Shown here one piece after another: positions 24,539 to 38,400 of a DNA stretch of 64,000 nucleotides. Source of the DNA: Maylandia zebra (Eukaryota > Chordata > Actinopteri > Cichliformes > Cichlidae); contig NC_135175.1 in the NCBI RefSeq assembly GCF_041146795.1, positions 27,125,075 to 27,189,074 of the forward strand, written 5' to 3'. Within the stretch, counting starts at the first letter, position 1, and every line of letters starts with the position of its first letter. Below the pieces are notes generated by a model. It did no database searches. It saw only the letters and a program-made list of their open reading frames with translations, and had not been told where the DNA came from. The position numbers and the translations under genes are program-made.

Positions 24539-25579
24539 ATGGACGCAGAGGAAGAGCATCGCTCGTGCGCCGACGTGAAATCTGTAGGTCATCACCCTAA
24601 ACCGCCGTCTATCAACGATTTCGTCGTGCTGAAGCCCATCAGCCGCGGGGCTTTTGGCAAGGTCTACCTTGCACGTAAGAACTGCAACGCACGCTTATAT
24701 GCCATTAAGGTTAGTGGGTTTTTAACCTGTGCTTATTCTAAATCATTAAAGGGAGATCTAGCCTACTTAAATGCACATTTCTTCTGCCTCATAGGTGATG
24801 AAGAAAGCCGATATGGTGGATAAAAACATGACAAACCAGCTGAAGGCAGAGCGAGATGCCCTCGCTTTGAGCAAAAGTCCCTTCGTGGTTCACCTGTTTT
24901 ACTCCCTTCAAACAGCCACCAAGATCTATCTGGTAACGCCCAGAGATGAAAAAATAGACTCGCGTTAAACATGTTAATGACCCCGTTTATTAAGTCATTG
25001 TTTATGCTTACAGGTAATGGAATACCTCATTGGTGGAGATGTCAAATCTCTCCTTCATATCTATGGCTATTTTGACCAGGATATGGCTGTAAAATACATC
25101 TCAGAGGTCGCACTGGCTTTAGACTATCTCCATCGTCATGGTATAATTCACAGGTACTTTTACAGTGCATGCAAATCTTGCACTTTCATTCAATTTGATC
25201 GACGTCAATATGCATTTTTGAACTGTAACAATTTTTTTCCCAGAGATCTGAAGCCAGACAACATGCTCATATCCAACGAAGGCCACATTAAACTAACAGA
25301 TTTTGGCCTTTCTAAAGTCAAGCTGGACAGAGGTTTGACTTCCCAGCAGCTTTTGCACATTGTAACCATCACCTTTAGAAATATTATTAATAGTTCCTTT
25401 ACCTCTGTGCTTTCTATATTAGAGCTGAGTCTTATGGATATCCTCACTACCCCATCTTTGGCTAAACCCAAGAAGGATTATTCCCGCACGCCAGGCCAAG
25501 TCCTCTCTTTAATCAGCTCCCTTGGATTTGTAAGTGAATTCAAATCACTTCACATGCAGGAAAACAATCAGATGTGTTG

Positions 25580-25640
<61 letters not shown>

Positions 25641-28600
25641 ATAATTCCTATTTTTTCCTTTATTCTGTTAAACACAGAATACACCAGCAGCAGAAGGCAA
25701 GCGTCACTGCAGCGCTACTGTGGTGTCCAGTCCCATGTCGTGCGGCAAAATAAAACCAAGGAATAAATCTCTTGATTCTCCTGTAATGAAGAAAATAGAT
25801 CGCCTGTCTTCACCTGCTCGCTACCCTTGGAAACTGAGTATGTCATCAAGGACATTTTATTTTGGGGGGTTGATTTATTTATTTTCTTTTTGCCTACATT
25901 ATGTTAGAAATTTTACTAAAAAGGGGAAATATTAAGGGTTCCCGTTAAATACATGCTTTAAAGTTGGTAACAAAATGGTTATCAATATACCATGAAGTTA
26001 CAACATGAAAGCATATGATGCAGATTTTTAAGTGATAGGTCATTATTAGCTGATGCTGTCAGGCTATAGTAGACAGCCAAGAGCTATCCTCTTGGCATTT
26101 TGTCATTCTTTGTTCACGTGGAAAGACGAGTTATGCAGATAATGAAAATGTATGCTAATTTCGCCTTTATTCAGTTTTTTTCTTCTAAATTTTATCTGAT
26201 AGGACCAAAGAGCAGCGTGTTTAGTCCTCATAATTTGACAAAAAATCTGACTCCCACATTGATGAAGACCAGGAGCAGGTTTCAGACGATGAGTGCAGGC
26301 AGCACTACTGACACTGACGGTGGCACCAGTCCACTGTGGGAGTGTGAGGAGGTAAGTGGATTTTCTTAATTCTTATTTTTATCCATGTGTAATTAAAGAC
26401 CAATAAAGTTTTTTGGCTTGGAGTTTCCTGTTCATAAAGTGTCTCACTCACATTTCATTCCATATTGTGACTTTTTTTTTCTTCAGAAAGAGAATGAACA
26501 CATGAATGACCAGAACGGGAGAGGGCGATCTGAGTTGAAGGTGCCCAAAGAGGACAGTCCGCCCACAAAACGGGACACTTTTTGCTTTTCTGATAAGGCC
26601 TCTTGCAGTCAATCAAAAAAGTCAAATGAAGCTCATCTTGTAGAAAATAAATCCCATACGAACAACCAGGAGTCTGTCTCCACAGCTCAGGAGAATGTTT
26701 GTCAATTAGCAGTTCCCTCATCTGTGAAGAGAACATTTTCAGATTTACAAAGAAGTCCAGGGACGCCAGAGATCCGAGCCAAAAAGAGAAACACAGACTA
26801 CAAGAGGTTCTATGAGATTCCTGTGGAGACTGAGAGGTTTCACACTGGCTTGACTGGAACATTTTCCACCATCAAAATAGGCGACTTCATGGTCTCCACT
26901 GAAGGGATCGAGGCAACTGAAGAGCGGGTGCCGAAGCGCTCCAGTCCCGTTGCTGTAGCCAAAAGTCTGTTTTATGAACTGGAAGAGCCGGTGGAGGATA
27001 TATTTGAAGGTGGAGCCAAAGACCTGTCACACACGAGTTTCATGTCACCACTTCCTGGGACAAGTGACATTTGTAGGAACCTGAGCATGGACTCTGACGG
27101 GTCTATGCACGAAATGTCTTTCACTATAGACAGCCATCCATCCCTCCAGCCAACCGAGCCTGTCAAACACAGGAATTCATTATCACCAGAGGAGGACAAA
27201 GAAAGTAAAGACTCCTTCTATACTGCATCACTACCAAAAACTCCTGTGGCCACTGTTGAAACACCTAAACTTGGTCATTTTCTGGAGAGAGATGAATCTC
27301 GCGGTTTCTTTGCGAACCGACTTCCCGAGCTCGCTTGCAGTGATGCGGAGTCCCCTTTATTCCTCAAGCCGCGAAATGTCGTGGCCTTCCGTAGTTATTG
27401 TAGCTCCATTAATCGGTCCAACGTGTCCGGGGTGTCCCGACTTAGCATTGGATCTGTGGAAGCTATGGACGTGTCCACAACGGCTTCTTATAACGTCGCA
27501 TCTGGAGCTGCAACACCAGTGCAGAAGAGACCCAGCTCCAGTGGTTCTCTCTATCAGGTAGGCACGGAAGGATGAGGAATACAGCAGTCTGCATAGCCCC
27601 AGAAACGCAACCTGACGCTCTCATTGTTAAGACAGTACTTTTATTTTTGTGCTCAACTAGAGTAATTTTGCTTGTCTCACAATTTAAATCAATTGCTTTT
27701 TTATCTTATCAACTTCCTGTCCTCTGACTTTAAGTTGACTTTCTTCTAATTGGTTGCCCCTCTTTAACTGAAGTTCGAAGATCTTCTACATATCTGACAA
27801 TGACAACCACTTTAATAAAGTTTGGCAGTCACAGGTTACATTTATGATTCAATAAATTATGTACATATTAATGAAATTAATGCTTTTGTTTCCTCAGACT
27901 CCTCAGCCCATGTCGACCTCTCATACCCCTTACAGGACTCCAAAGAGTGTCCGAAGGGGAGCACTGCCTGTTGAAAGAGTACCAATTTTAGGAACCCCTG
28001 ACTATTTGGCTCCAGAGCTTCTTCTGGGAAAACCACATGGTAAGAGAGAGAAATCTTCAAAAGTTCTGTAACGATGACAAAGCCAAAGTCAGTCAGTCTC
28101 AGTCTTGTTTTAACTGAATAGTTTTCTTGACATTGTAGCTCTTGTGACAGGCACTCTCTTTTAGTTTCAGGAAGTGGTCAGTGTGGTAAGTTTTTAACAT
28201 TAATGTTTCTTTGCAAGCGAGCTTGCATGTTCCCCGTCCTGCTAATACGCTGTAGGAAGTGAGCGGATTCCTGCCCCGTTTCCCTTTCCCCGCTGTTTCT
28301 GCCCTTTGGATCGGTGAACAAACTGTGGGCCTAATTAAAGGGGAAAGGGATGGTGGTTCAAGTGTGTGATTCTAAAGGTTAAAGCATTGGGTCTTTCAAG
28401 TCTCTTTTAACACCATTGTGCCAGCAGGGGAATCAGATTAGCTGTGGCTGATGTGCTTTTAATTTGGCAAAAAAAGATTTTCTTCTTTTTGTTCTTATAA
28501 ATCTATAGAATTTGAGCAATTCTGACACACTGTCAATGCACAGTGGCACTGGCATCACACAAAATGTCATCTAATAATAACTTATTGATCTGCCATGCTG

Positions 28601-29952
28601 TTATTAATTCAAATGTTAACACATTGAGGGCAGTGTCGCCTGGCAGTTGCACAATGCCATTTTGTAGCTTGATCGCTGCTATTTGACTTCTGTGACATGG
28701 ATTTATTTATCTATTGTCTTATTCGCTCAGTAGTAGAGACTTATAACTGTAATCATGGTTTTAAGTCTGTGCAGCTATCGAGAACTAAAAAATAAGTCTT
28801 GAGAAGCACAACGTTTGCAGGCACCCTGTTTGTTTTACCCTCAATTAACTCTGCCTGTTTTAATTGACATCAAATTTTAATACAAACCAATCCTAATGAT
28901 TTGTTTTTAGGTTTTTGTATGTGAGAATGAAAGAATGTTTTCTTCCCCAGTACTCAGTATCTAACGTAGTCCCTGCTTTTGCCACTGCGGTGCAGTTAGT
29001 GTGCACTCTAACAGAAATCACAGGGAAAAGTGAGGCGTTTGAGGCCCACGGCTGTACAAAAATGTGACTATTCCTTCTTCTTTTGTTGTTGTTGTTGTCG
29101 TCGTCTACCCGGGCAGACTTCATGGTGGATTGGTGGGCGCTTGGTGTGTGTCTTTTCGAGTTCCTCACAGGTGTGCCGCCATTCAATGACGAGACGCCCC
29201 AGCTGGTCTTCCAGAATATTCTGAACAGAGGTGGGTTTGCTCTTCTCTTCCAACCCTCAAACACAAAACCATCTAAAATATGTAACTCATTAAGCTTCTT
29301 CTCGATTACCAACACGCCTACGTTACTATCAACTATTGTAGATATACCCTGGCCTGAGGGGGAGGAGGAGTTATCTGTAGACTCCAGGAATGCCATTGAA
29401 ATCCTGCTGACCATGGACATGACAAAGCGCGCTGGCTTAAAAGGTAGAGACCACCTTTCAAAATAAAAGACCAAAAGAGAAAGAAACAATTGGCTTTATA
29501 AATAACTATCCCATGAAGTGAAAATTTCAACAGTATTTGTCATCCAAACAGAAATAAAGACATCAATAAAAATACAAATTATTATATTTTTTAAACATGA
29601 ATAAATAAGGAAAAATGTAATATAAATACAGAAAATTCACCCCATTTTAGAACTGATTAACTTAACATAAAATACTTATACCGACTTTAGAAGTTGGAAG
29701 TTAATTTGGACCTATGTTCTCAAAAACAAAAGAAGAAGAAGAAATGGGCTGTTGTGTGTTTTGCTGTTTGTCATTTGCCTATATTTTCCATTAGAACTGA
29801 AGTGCCACCCCCTGTTTCACGGCCTGGACTGGGACAACCTGCAGAACCAGCCGATGCCTTTCATACCTCAACCAGACGACGAAACCGACACCTCTTACTT
29901 TGATGCGAGAAACAATGCTCAGCACATTGCCGTGTCCGGCTTCAGTCTTTAG
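24539..29952 (+). CDS. mastl: Microtubule-associated serine/threonine kinase-like, Greatwall kinase
   Basis: Twelve coding exons: 24539-24709, 24795-24932, 25014-25153, 25244-25332, 25423-25529, 25678-25837, 26203-26351, 26487-27557, 27898-28039, 29117-29230, 29342-29443 and 29795-29952. They total 2541 nt, 846 residues; all sites are GT-AG. The N-lobe has the glycine loop [10 protein letters not shown] (36-45) and catalytic Lys57 in YAIK. HRDLKPDN is at 149-156 and DFG at 169-171. About 540 residues of non-conserved insert then split the activation segment before GTPDYLAPE (707-715), the hallmark of Greatwall. Most of this insert is one 1071-nt exon rich in Ser-Pro and Thr-Pro. The C-lobe has [20 protein letters not shown], and the protein ends in [12 protein letters not shown] and SGFSL. 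The family phosphorylates ENSA/ARPP19 to inhibit PP2A-B55 at mitotic entry. It is head-to-head with yme1l1. A poly(A) signal lies at 30501-30506. Confidence 0.97.
25582..25637. repeat. (TG)n microsatellite in mastl intron 5
   Basis: About 28 uninterrupted TG units on the coding strand, ending about 40 bp before the acceptor of the exon at 25678. Likely length-polymorphic. Confidence 0.95.
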
Positions 29953-30589
29953 AAGTTGTTCTCTCGCTCGAATGTATGATGCGAGAGTGATTTTTAAACA
30001 CTTCAGACCATTACCTTGGATTTCTGCAAGTAAATGCGAGGTGAAGATGTGGATTAGGGTGGCTTTTCCGTTCGCTGTTGTAATATTGTTTTTAAAGAAA
30101 ACATTTTACATTTGCGCAATCAAAAAGGGCCACTTAGCTACAAGAAATATATTTTTAATGTTAGCACTACTGCGTTGCATTACTCTACTAGCAAGGCATC
30201 CCTTTATCTGCTGCTTGATTTTGTTGTGATGAGGATGTTAAAGTTAATATGCTCCATTTTCTGCTGTACTGGTACAAATGTCATGTTTCAGTGTTGAAGA
30301 AAAACATATTCATAAATAATGTCTTATATACTGTGTAAATTTAGTGTAGCGTTGTTTCAAGACAAGACTGTTACTTTATCCCAGCAGGACTTCTTTTATG
30401 TAATGTTTCTAATTTTGATTGTTGTATCCGCTCAGTTTTCCACACTACTGGTTAATTCTTGCTACATGCACAATTTTATCTTAATTCTGAGGAAAAAAGA
30501 AATAAAACCTGTTTGTAACAAGATGTGTGCTTGAGTATTTTTGCAGAATTTTATTTGGAGAAAAATCTCAACTATACACTTCTTAAAGA
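29953..30589 (+). other. mastl: mastl 3' UTR
   Basis: AT-rich sequence after the TAG at 29950-29952, with AATAAA at 30501-30506, so cleavage is expected near 30520-30540. The exact end is inferred. Confidence 0.65.
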
Positions 30590-31070
30590 AATTAAATGTG
30601 AAGGGAATACCAGGAGATGAGCAGTTACACAAGGTGGGCTGGACCAGGCCATAAAGTGGTATAAACCCAGCAACAGGACTGGTATCTGCTGCCTTTTGTG
30701 AGGTGGTCTGCCACCCTACTGCTCATCTACATGTACACTCAGAACTAAAAGATCCGTCACTTGCACCCTGTTCTCTTCACAGATGAGAGCAGGATCACAC
30801 TGACTATATTTGACAGATGTTGAAGAGTCAGGTGAACGTTAATCATCTAACATGACCAGTTCAGTGATGGTCTGGGGAGGCCCATCCAAAGCTCGACCTG
30901 CGAACCACTTGTACTCCGAGTGCTCTTAGGTATTTGGGATGAAATCCTCAGGCCCACAACTGCTGCTGGTGTAGTGGGCACAGTGTGTAGGCAGTTGTTG
31001 CTGGCTATAGTAGATTTATTGTGAGGTCTCAAGTAACCACTTATTTGAAATAAAGTGGACAAACCTGCTT
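30590..31070 (+). mobile_element. Degraded Tc1-like transposon relic
   Basis: Contains a shuffled and stop-broken trace of Tc1-type transposase: a stretch reading DESRITLTIFDR, then a SDGLGRP-like stretch (family: SVMVWGG), then GGGATGAAATCCTCAGG and CAGTGTGTAGGCAGTT, which I recognise from abundant fish Tc1 copies. The frame is lost and much of the element is missing. It separates the convergent 3' ends of mastl and acbd5. Confidence 0.6.
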
Positions 31071-31079
31071 TGTGAAAAC

Positions 31080-32349
31080 TTTATTTCAGGCTGAGATTAT
31101 CACATGCAAACACCACTCTATCCACAGGCAGAGAGGGTGAGAAAGCCTTAGTACATTTCAGTAGAAAGGTAAACTATTGCATTTTTTTTCTTTAATTAAA
31201 ACATAATAGCGCTGGAAAGATCAGTGCTAATGCAGATGCCATACTTTGTAAATATGGCATCATATTACACACAGATGCAATTAAAATATTGCATTTTTGT
31301 TTGGACTGTACAGCTATTGTATACAATTTATATGGAGGTCGCTGCTCTGCAAACAATTCACGATTACTATCATCCCAATTAAATTCTTCACACATTAAAA
31401 TGAAACAACACAGAAAACAAAAATGCATAAACGACACAGACGGTGACAAACATTATGCATTAGATATCGGATATCAGATTGGAAGATTTCTGCTAATTCA
31501 TGGCTCACTAAGTAGTACAATTAGTCTGAATTTGGTCCAGAAATGCAAGGGTTATGCTACAATAAGAGAATGTAAGAAATCATAATGCCTACAGTACAAA
31601 ATACCTTGTAATGCTGAGGCACTTCTTCTATTTAGAAACTGAAGTACAAAACAATCTGAAGTGATGTGCAGACTGATATGTAGCAAAACCGTTGATGAAA
31701 ACATCCTGAACCTGGTCTGACCTACACACAAACATTCACTTCAACAGAAATCTCACTTTTACAGCTGAAAGCTGGCCAGCAACGTCTTCATTGCAACTGT
31801 TGCTAAAAGCAATAAATATTAACTTAGAATTAAAAAGAATCTCACATTTCAGTACATTAATACATTTATTCCTCATTTCTACAGTAATTACAATATTTTA
31901 CTATAGCAGCATTACCTGGGCAACTAATGAAAGGGAATTGGGGACATTTCTAGTAACATCAAATGAAACCTTAAGCTGAAAACGCCGATTTGTGTGCAAT
32001 AATATCTCAGTTACGGAAATAATTGAGAAGCTACTCTACAGCTGGACTCAGACCATTTCTTACAGAGAAAAAAATCCAATACAGTAGATTCATCTTGAAA
32101 CAGTTGGATAATCACAGACAGCAAGCCCATACTTTCATCTTCCTTTGTGACTCCACATCCACGCTGCAACGCGCCTGAGAGACTGCTTCCTCGCTCTCGT
32201 TAGTTTTAGGGGCTTTCTTCATAGTGCAAGAGCTAATTACTGGGCCATGGGTCTAAGCAGGGGAAGAGTTACAGCCATTAGCAACCCATCCATAATATTT
32301 TGGGGATTTGTTATTGTCGTGCCCACGGTGATTTAAGGTGTCACTGGGT
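31080..32349 (-). other. acbd5: acbd5 3' UTR
   Basis: Sequence downstream of the acbd5 TGA (32352-32350), ending near a reverse-strand AATAAA at 31080-31085. It has no ORF worth calling. The 3' limit is inferred from the poly(A) signal. Confidence 0.55.
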
Positions 32350-33490
32350 TCAGTTGATTCGTCTTTTGGAGAAAAAGAAAAAGGAAAAAATGAAATTAGT
32401 TAATATCAGAAATACCTGAAAAGTGTGGGACACTTTACAAAAGCAAAGACTTTTTTTTTTTTTTTTTAAACCTTCTTAAAGTCAGACAATCTTTTAAGCA
32501 CTTTATAGCAAAACCACTGTAGCCAAAGAAATGGAGTGAACCTCATATGAGTCAATACGATTTTAGTAAGATTAAAAAACAAACCAAAAAACTTCCACTC
32601 ACTCATCTTTATTGTTAACGACCGAGGAAAAGTCTGTTAAGTGCAGGTTGTGAATTTTCACCTAATTTTGGACTATGTGTGTTGTCCATATATTTCTTAC
32701 CTTCTCCTCCTCTGCAAGTATAGGCGGATAAGCCACTGTACCACAAATGGCCATATAAGAGCAAAGGCCAAACTGGTTGGTGAAATGTCAAAAGGCCACC
32801 AGGACGGTTTCTAGGAGGACAAAAAATATACATTGCTATTACAAATGAAACTTGTTAACTTCTAATAATGAACACATGGTTTAAATTAATTGAATCAGCT
32901 GGAAATTCAGTAGATTGTTTTCAAAAATTTAATGAAGACTGCAACCGTTTACCTGACTCCTATTATTCACTGGGGGAGATGCATAAGTAGGAGACAGAGC
33001 CACTGATCTTGCCTGCCAAAAGAAAGAGTTCATAATCTGTCATTATGGGTACATTTAAAAAGAAAGAACTTATATTTATTTTATTAGTGATTTATTAAGC
33101 AATTCATTTAACCTTTATGAGATTTAATTTAAGAAACTATTTTATTGAGCTAGTCTGTTTTTTTTATATTTGTTTGCTGTCAAAGTGATTTCCCAGCTTT
33201 TGGGATAACTGAAGTATATCTTATCTTAAATTTCTAAAGCCACATAGAAATCTATATATTATATATTTTTAGGGCCCGAGCACTGACAGTGCGAAGGCCC
33301 TATTGTAATTGCTCTGTTTATTATTATTATTAGGGCCCGAGCACCGAGAGTGCGAAGGCCCTATTGTATCTGCTCCGTTTCTTATTAGGGCCCGAGCACC
33401 GAGAGTGCGAAGGCCCTATTGTATCTGCTCCGTTTCTTATTATTAGGGCCCGAGCACTGACAGTGCGAAGGCCCTATTGTAATTGCTCTG

Positions 33491-33538
<48 letters not shown>

Positions 33539-35447
33539 TCGGCAAATGAATTGGCCGTTTGAGGGCCTAAACATGCTCAAAAACTCATGAAATTTTGCAC
33601 ACGCGTCAGGTCTGGTGAAAATTTACGTATTTTAATGTTCTCAGACATGGCCAGGGAAAATTAGCTCAGTAGCGCCACCTAGAAAAATGAAAAACGCGAG
33701 CCCCCGGTATGGGTATGACCTACATGTTTGAAAGTTGGTACACCTATATAAAGTTCAGAGTCGAACAAAAAAGTCTATTATGGCAATGTCCTAAACCCAA
33801 CAGGAAGTCCGCCATTTTGGATTGAAGGTGACATTTTGGGTCTGATTTTATCGTTTCCATGCCTTGTACTTTAACGAACTCCTCCTTGGGATTTGGTCCT
33901 ATAAACTTCAAATTTGGACAGTGTCAACTACACCCTTGTGCCATGTTAAATTGCGGAGCTTTTGAGTTTTCACAATACTATGAGGCCGTGGCGCCATGGC
34001 GAATTTTGATGACTCGCCATGAAAATCTTATTGCCTCTCATTCTGTCATACATGTTCCGATCTGGACCAAAGAGCACACATATGATAAGGCTCCACCCCT
34101 GAACATATTTCAACTGCCATATTTGACATCAAGGACAGCGCCACCTAGTGGGAACAGGAAATGTCATGTTTTACACTTTGGGGTACAGTATAGTGATGGG
34201 TGACATCTGCAGCCTCAAATTTCTCCAGGAAAGCCTTAAGGAGTTGGTCTTGGGTTACAGTGAAAACTGTGACTTTTCGCAAAAGGGTGTGACCCCAGCA
34301 GCATGGCGAACTTTGATGTCACGCCATGAAGAAACAAATTAGTATAACTCAATGAAATCCAGTCTGATCAGTACCAGACTTTACAGGCATGATGTCAGAC
34401 CCGCCCTGAACAGATTGATGTGCCCATTGTCGGAAATACCCACAGCGCCACCTAGTGGCAACAGGAAATTTCATGGCTTTAATTTTGTTGTACTGATTTT
34501 CACAGGTTCATCTTGGCCACCTCAAAAGCGGTGAATATCACCATCAGTCCCTCGTGATGCTTCAGTGCAAAAATTGTGACTTTAAACTGAACGGCGCACC
34601 CTGGTGGCAACGCTGTTCACCATGAAAGATGAAGTGGCTTTTGAGGGTCTTGGCAAGTTTATAGAGGCTTGAAATTTGGCACACACCTCCAAATGGATGA
34701 AGGCTTTGTTGGCATGTGATCATTTTCATTGAATAGTGCGAAATTGCTCCACAGCGCCCCCTACAAAATTTCAAAACCACAGCCCCTGCTCTGTGTTCTA
34801 TGTATGATTCTGAAACCTGGTAAGCTTATAGGAGATATCAAGATGTACAAAAAAGTCTCTTGGTGCAATATCCCAAATCCAACAGGAAGTCAGCCATTTT
34901 AAAATGAATGTGCAATTTTGGCAACATTTTGCCCTCTTTCCAGGCACCGTTCTTTGACGAACTCCTCCAAGGGATTTCATTATATTGAACCAATCTCCAG
35001 TGTGTGGAATCTAAAGACCTTTGTGATGTTAAATTGCGAACGTTTTTACGTTCAGGGAAACGGGGTGGTCATGGCGGCACGTGGAGTTTCAGTCACTCGC
35101 CAAAAAGCAGTAATCTGCTGTCACTCAAAATCAAAATGTCCAATATGTCCCAAAGGTCGCAGGCGTGATGAGACTCGAGCTGGGAAATGTTTGTTATGCC
35201 ATTTGTCAGTAATGGTTAGAGCGCCACCTAGTGGGACGACTATAATCATGATTGAATGAGATGAAATGTTAGCTGGTGGTTGAATGCATGAATTTCATCA
35301 ATGTGACATCAGATCGGACGTGCTGGTTGTAGGTGTTGGGCGTAGCTCGACGCGATGGGGTGCGAGGGCCCTCATAACGCTGCTTGCAGCTTTAATTAGG
35401 GCCCGAGCACTGAGAGTGCGAAGGCCCTATTGTATCTGCTCCGTTTC

Positions 35448-35481
<34 letters not shown>

Positions 35482-38400
35482 CCCCAAACAAGGGCCTTTT
35501 TGAGGGCCTAAACATGCTCAAAAACTCATGAAATTTTGCACACATGCCAGGTCTGGTGAAAAATTTTGTATTTTAATGGTTTTACTTATGAGCACTGGGA
35601 AATGGCTCTAGAGCGCCACCTATGCCTTGTTAAATGCAGCCCTACGACCACATCGTTTGAGCTACATGTATGAAATTTGGCACACATGTGTATCATGCCA
35701 AGACGAACAAAAAAGTCTGTGGGCCCATTGACGCAAACCCAACAGGAAGTCCGCCATTTGGAAGAGAAGGTGACATTTTGGCTCTAATTTTGCCATTTCC
35801 ATGCCTCGAACTTTTGCGAACTCCTCCTTGGGATTTGGTCGTATAAGCTTCATCTTTGGACAGTGTCAACTACACCCTTGTGCCATGTTAAATTGCGGAG
35901 CTTTTGAGTTTTCACAATACCATGAGGCCGTGGCGCCATGGCGAATTTCGATGACTCGCCATGAAAATCTTATTGCCTCTCATTTTGTCATACATTTTCT
36001 GACCTTGACCAAAGTGAACACATATGATAAGGCTCCACCCCTGAACATATTTCAACTGCCATATTTGACACCAGGGACAGCGCCACCTAGTGGGAACAGG
36101 AAATGTCATGTTTTACACTTTGGGGTACAGTATTGTGATGGGTGACATCTGCAGCCTCAAATTTCTCCAGGAAAGCCTTAAGGAGTTGGTCTTGGGTTAC
36201 AGTGAAAACTGTGACTTTTCGCAAAAGGGTGTGACCCCAGTGGCATGGCGAACTTTGATGTCACGCCATGAAGAAACAAATTAGTATAACTCAATGAAAT
36301 CCAGTCTGATCAGTACCAGACTTTACAGGCATGATGTCAGACCCGCCCTGAACAGATTGATGTGCCCATTGTCGGGAATACGGACAGCGCCACCTAGTGG
36401 GAACAGGAAATGTCATGGCTTTAATTTTGTTGTACTGATTTTCACAGGTTCATCGTGGCCACCTCAAAAGCGGTGAATATCATAATCAGTCCCTTGTGAT
36501 GCTTCAGTGCAAAAATTGTGACTTTAAACTGAACGGCGCACCCTGGTGGCAACGCGGTTCACCATGAAAGATGAAGTGGCTTTTGAGGGGCTTGGAAAGT
36601 TTAAAAAGTCTTGAAATTTGGCGCACACCTCCAATGTGGTTAAGGCTTTGTTGTTATGTGATCATTTTCATTAAATATCCCAAAATGGCTCCACAGCGCC
36701 CCCTACAAAATTTCAAAATCACAGCCCCTGCTCTGTGTTTTATGTATGAGTCTGAAACCTGGTAAGCTTATAGGAGATATCAAGATGTACAAAAAAGTCT
36801 CTTGGAGCAATATCCCAAATCCAACAGGAAGTCAGCCATTTTAAAATTAATGTGCAATTTTGGCAACATTTTCCCCTCTTTCCAGGCATCGTTCTTTGAC
36901 GAACTCCTCCAAGGGATTTCATCATATTGCACTATTCTTCAGTGTGTGGAATCCAAAGACCTTTGTGTTGTTAAATTGCGAAGCTTTTTACGTTCAGGGA
37001 AACGGGATGGTTATGGCGGCACTTAGAGTTTGAATCACTCTCCAAAAAGCAATAATCTGCTGTCACTCAAAAACACAATGTCCAATCTCTCCCAAACGTC
37101 CAAGGTGTGATGAGACTCGAGCTCGGAAATGTTTGTTATGCCATTTGTACATAATGGTTAGAGCGCCACCTAGTGGAACGACTAACTAATCATGAATGAA
37201 TGAGTTGAAATGTTAGCTGGTGGTTAAATGCATGAATTCCATCAATGTGACATCAGATCGGACGTGCTGGTTTTAGGTGTTGGGCGTGGCTCGACGTGCC
37301 GGGGGTGCGAGGGCCCTCATAACGCTGCTTGCAGCTTTAATTATTATTATTATTATTCAGGCGAAACAAGGGCCTTTTTGAGGGCCTAAACATGCTCAAA
37401 AACTCATGAAATTTTGCACACATGCCAGGTCTGGTGAAAAATTTTGTATTTTAATGGTTTTACTTATGAGCACTGGGAAATGGCTCTAGAGCGCCACCTA
37501 TGCCTTGTTAAATGCAGCCCTACGACCACATGGTTTGAGCTACATGTATGAAATTTGGCACACATGTGTATCATTCCAAGACGAACAAAAAAGTCTGTGG
37601 GCCCATTGACGCAAACCCAACAGGAAGTCCGCCATTTGGAAGAGAAGGTGACATTTTGGCTCTAATTTTGCCATTTCCATGCCTCGAACTTTAACGAACT
37701 CCTCCTTGGGATTTGGGCGTATAAGCTTCAAATTTGGACAGTGTCAACTACACCCTTGTGCCATGTTAAATTGCGGAGCTTTTGAGTTTTCACAATACCA
37801 TGAGGCCGTGGCGCCATGGCGAATTTCGATGACTCGCCAAGAAAATCTTATTGCCTCTCATTTTGTCATACATTTTCTGACCTTGACCAAAGAGCACACA
37901 TATGATAAGGCTCCACCCCTGAACATATTTCAACTGCCATATTTGACATAAGGGCCAGCGCCACCTAGTGGGAACAGGAAATGTCATGTTTTACACTTTG
38001 GGGTACAGTATAGTGATGGGTGACATCTGCAGCCTCAAATTTCTCCAGAAAAGCCTTAAGGAGTTGGTCTTGGGTTACAGTGAAAACTGTGACTTTTCGC
38101 AAAAGGGTGTGACCCCAGCAGCATGGCGAACTTTGATGTCACGCCATGAAGAAACAAATTAGTATAACTCAATGAAATCCAGTCTGATCAGTACCAGACT
38201 TTACAGGCATGATGTCAGACCCGCCCTGAACAGATTGATGTGCCCATTGTCGGGAATACGGACAGCGCCACCTAGTGGGAACAGGAAATGTCATGGCTTT
38301 AATTTTGTTGTACTGATTTTCACAGGTTCATCGTGGCCACCTCAAAAGCGGTGAATATCACCATCAGTCCCTCGTGATGCTTCAGTGCAAAAATTGTGAC

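Noticed and set aside
26455-26862. Minus-strand 135-codon ORF.
   Set aside because: Antisense shadow of the large mastl exon; no family resemblance.
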